From Rathayibacter sp. SW19 (GTDB lineage Bacteria > Actinomycetota > Actinomycetes > Actinomycetales > Microbacteriaceae): a stretch of DNA of 64,000 bases. The notes under the pieces were generated by a model. That model saw nothing but the letters and a program-made list of their open reading frames with translations. It searched no databases and was not told where the DNA came from. The translations under genes were made by a program, and so were the position numbers. Shown piece after piece: positions 63,475 to 64,000 of this stretch (positions are counted from its first letter, which is position 1; the number at the start of each line of letters is the position of its first letter). The DNA lies in contig NZ_CP133020.1 of assembly GCF_030866825.1 (NCBI RefSeq), positions 2,356,001-2,420,000 of the forward strand, in the 5' to 3' direction.

Positions 63475-64000
63475 ATGACGGACTACAGCACCATCGATTT
63501 CAGCCCGCTCGTCGAGATTTCCTCCGATGAGGTGGTGACGCACTCGTTCGTGCGCGACGTCGCTCTGGCCAGCGGCAAGACGCTCGCTTTGGTGACGCTC
63601 GACAACGGTCGTGATCACACCCGGCCGAACACGCTCGGCCCGTTGACACTGCTGGAACTGCGTGACACGTTGGCCGCGTTGAAGCGCCGTGCGGTCGCTG
63701 GCGAAATCGCCGGGATCACCATCACCGGAAAGCCCTACTTTCTGGCCGCAGGCGCCGACCTCAGTAAGGTCAGCGACCTTCCCGATCGCACGGTCGCCCG
63801 GCTCCTACCACAGCTCGGACACCAGGTACTCGGGTCCCTGAGCGACCTCGGGGTGCCCTCATTCGTGTTCATCAACGGCCTAGCGTTGGGCGGCGGCCTC
63901 GAGATCGGCCTTAACGCGAACTATCGCACGGTGGATCTGTCCGCTGCGGCCATCGGGCTGCCCGAGGTGTTCCTCGGCTTGATTCCCGGCTGGGGAGGCG
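63475..64000 (+). CDS. fadB: fatty-acid oxidation multifunctional enzyme (FadB/FadJ type, partial)
   Basis: The first 175 residues are visible from ATG 63475. They show an enoyl-CoA hydratase/isomerase fold: ITITGKPYFLAAGADLSK (oxyanion loop) near 83-100, INGLALGGGLEIGL near 135 and AIGLPEVFLGLIPGWGG at the edge. In this pairing with a thiolase, a C-terminal 3-hydroxyacyl-CoA dehydrogenase domain is expected beyond the window; this is inferred from context. The gene is cut by the right edge. Confidence 0.88.
   Translation, partial: MTDYSTIDFSPLVEISSDEVVTHSFVRDVALASGKTLALVTLDNGRDHTRPNTLGPLTLLELRDTLAALKRRAVAGEIAGITITGKPYFLAAGADLSKVSDLPDRTVARLLPQLGHQVLGSLSDLGVPSFVFINGLALGGGLEIGLNANYRTVDLSAAAIGLPEVFLGLIPGWGG

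Overview
The window is a high-GC actinobacterial chromosome segment, most likely from a Microbacteriaceae member (Leifsonia/Clavibacter-type). The evidence is the gene order around pyrR, carAB and gmk, the presence of DUF3000 and mIHF proteins, a PriA without helicase motifs, and a 43-bp intergenic repeat beginning GGTCGAGTAGC that I associate with this family. The assignment is inference; there is no rRNA in the window.

From 1 to about 31.3 kb almost everything lies on the minus strand in a tightly packed housekeeping array. In transcription order it runs rarA, rpsD, a DUF948 protein, a small membrane protein, alaS, ruvX, mltG, aroE, aroC, aroK, aroB, aroQ, efp, nusB, a DsbA-like lipoprotein, then the complete de novo UMP pathway (pyrR, pyrB, pyrC, a small membrane protein, carA, carB, pyrF). 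It continues with an mIHF-guanylate kinase fusion, rpoZ, coaBC, metK, priA, fmt, rsmB and rpe, which is cut by the left edge. Start/stop overlaps of 1 to 17 bp at many junctions suggest translational coupling. A PyrR-type RNA hairpin occludes the pyrR ribosome binding site.

From 31.5 to 34.4 kb three plus-strand genes (cyclophilin, DUF349 protein, AbiEi-like protein) converge on a second minus-strand block from 34.4 to 47.2 kb. That block carries the stringent-response enzyme, SecF/SecD/YajC, RuvB/RuvA/RuvC, YebC, the PLP synthase PdxT/PdxS, a HIT protein and thrS.

The stretch from about 47.8 to 53.8 kb is accessory. It is sparsely coding and holds small hypothetical genes, gene fragments, palindromes, and a DUF3800 gene preceded by two strong RNA hairpins. 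It ends beside the 3' end of a tRNA-Val(GAC) gene in a Val-Cys-Gly / Val tRNA cluster, a typical integration hotspot, although no integrase or att duplication is visible.

From 54.4 kb onward come a PemK/MazF-like protein, an ammonium transporter with GlnR boxes, ZapE, a rhodanese, SufE, an alpha/beta hydrolase, DUF3000, an RNase D-like exonuclease, a thiolase, and the start of a FadB/FadJ-type multifunctional enzyme cut by the right edge.
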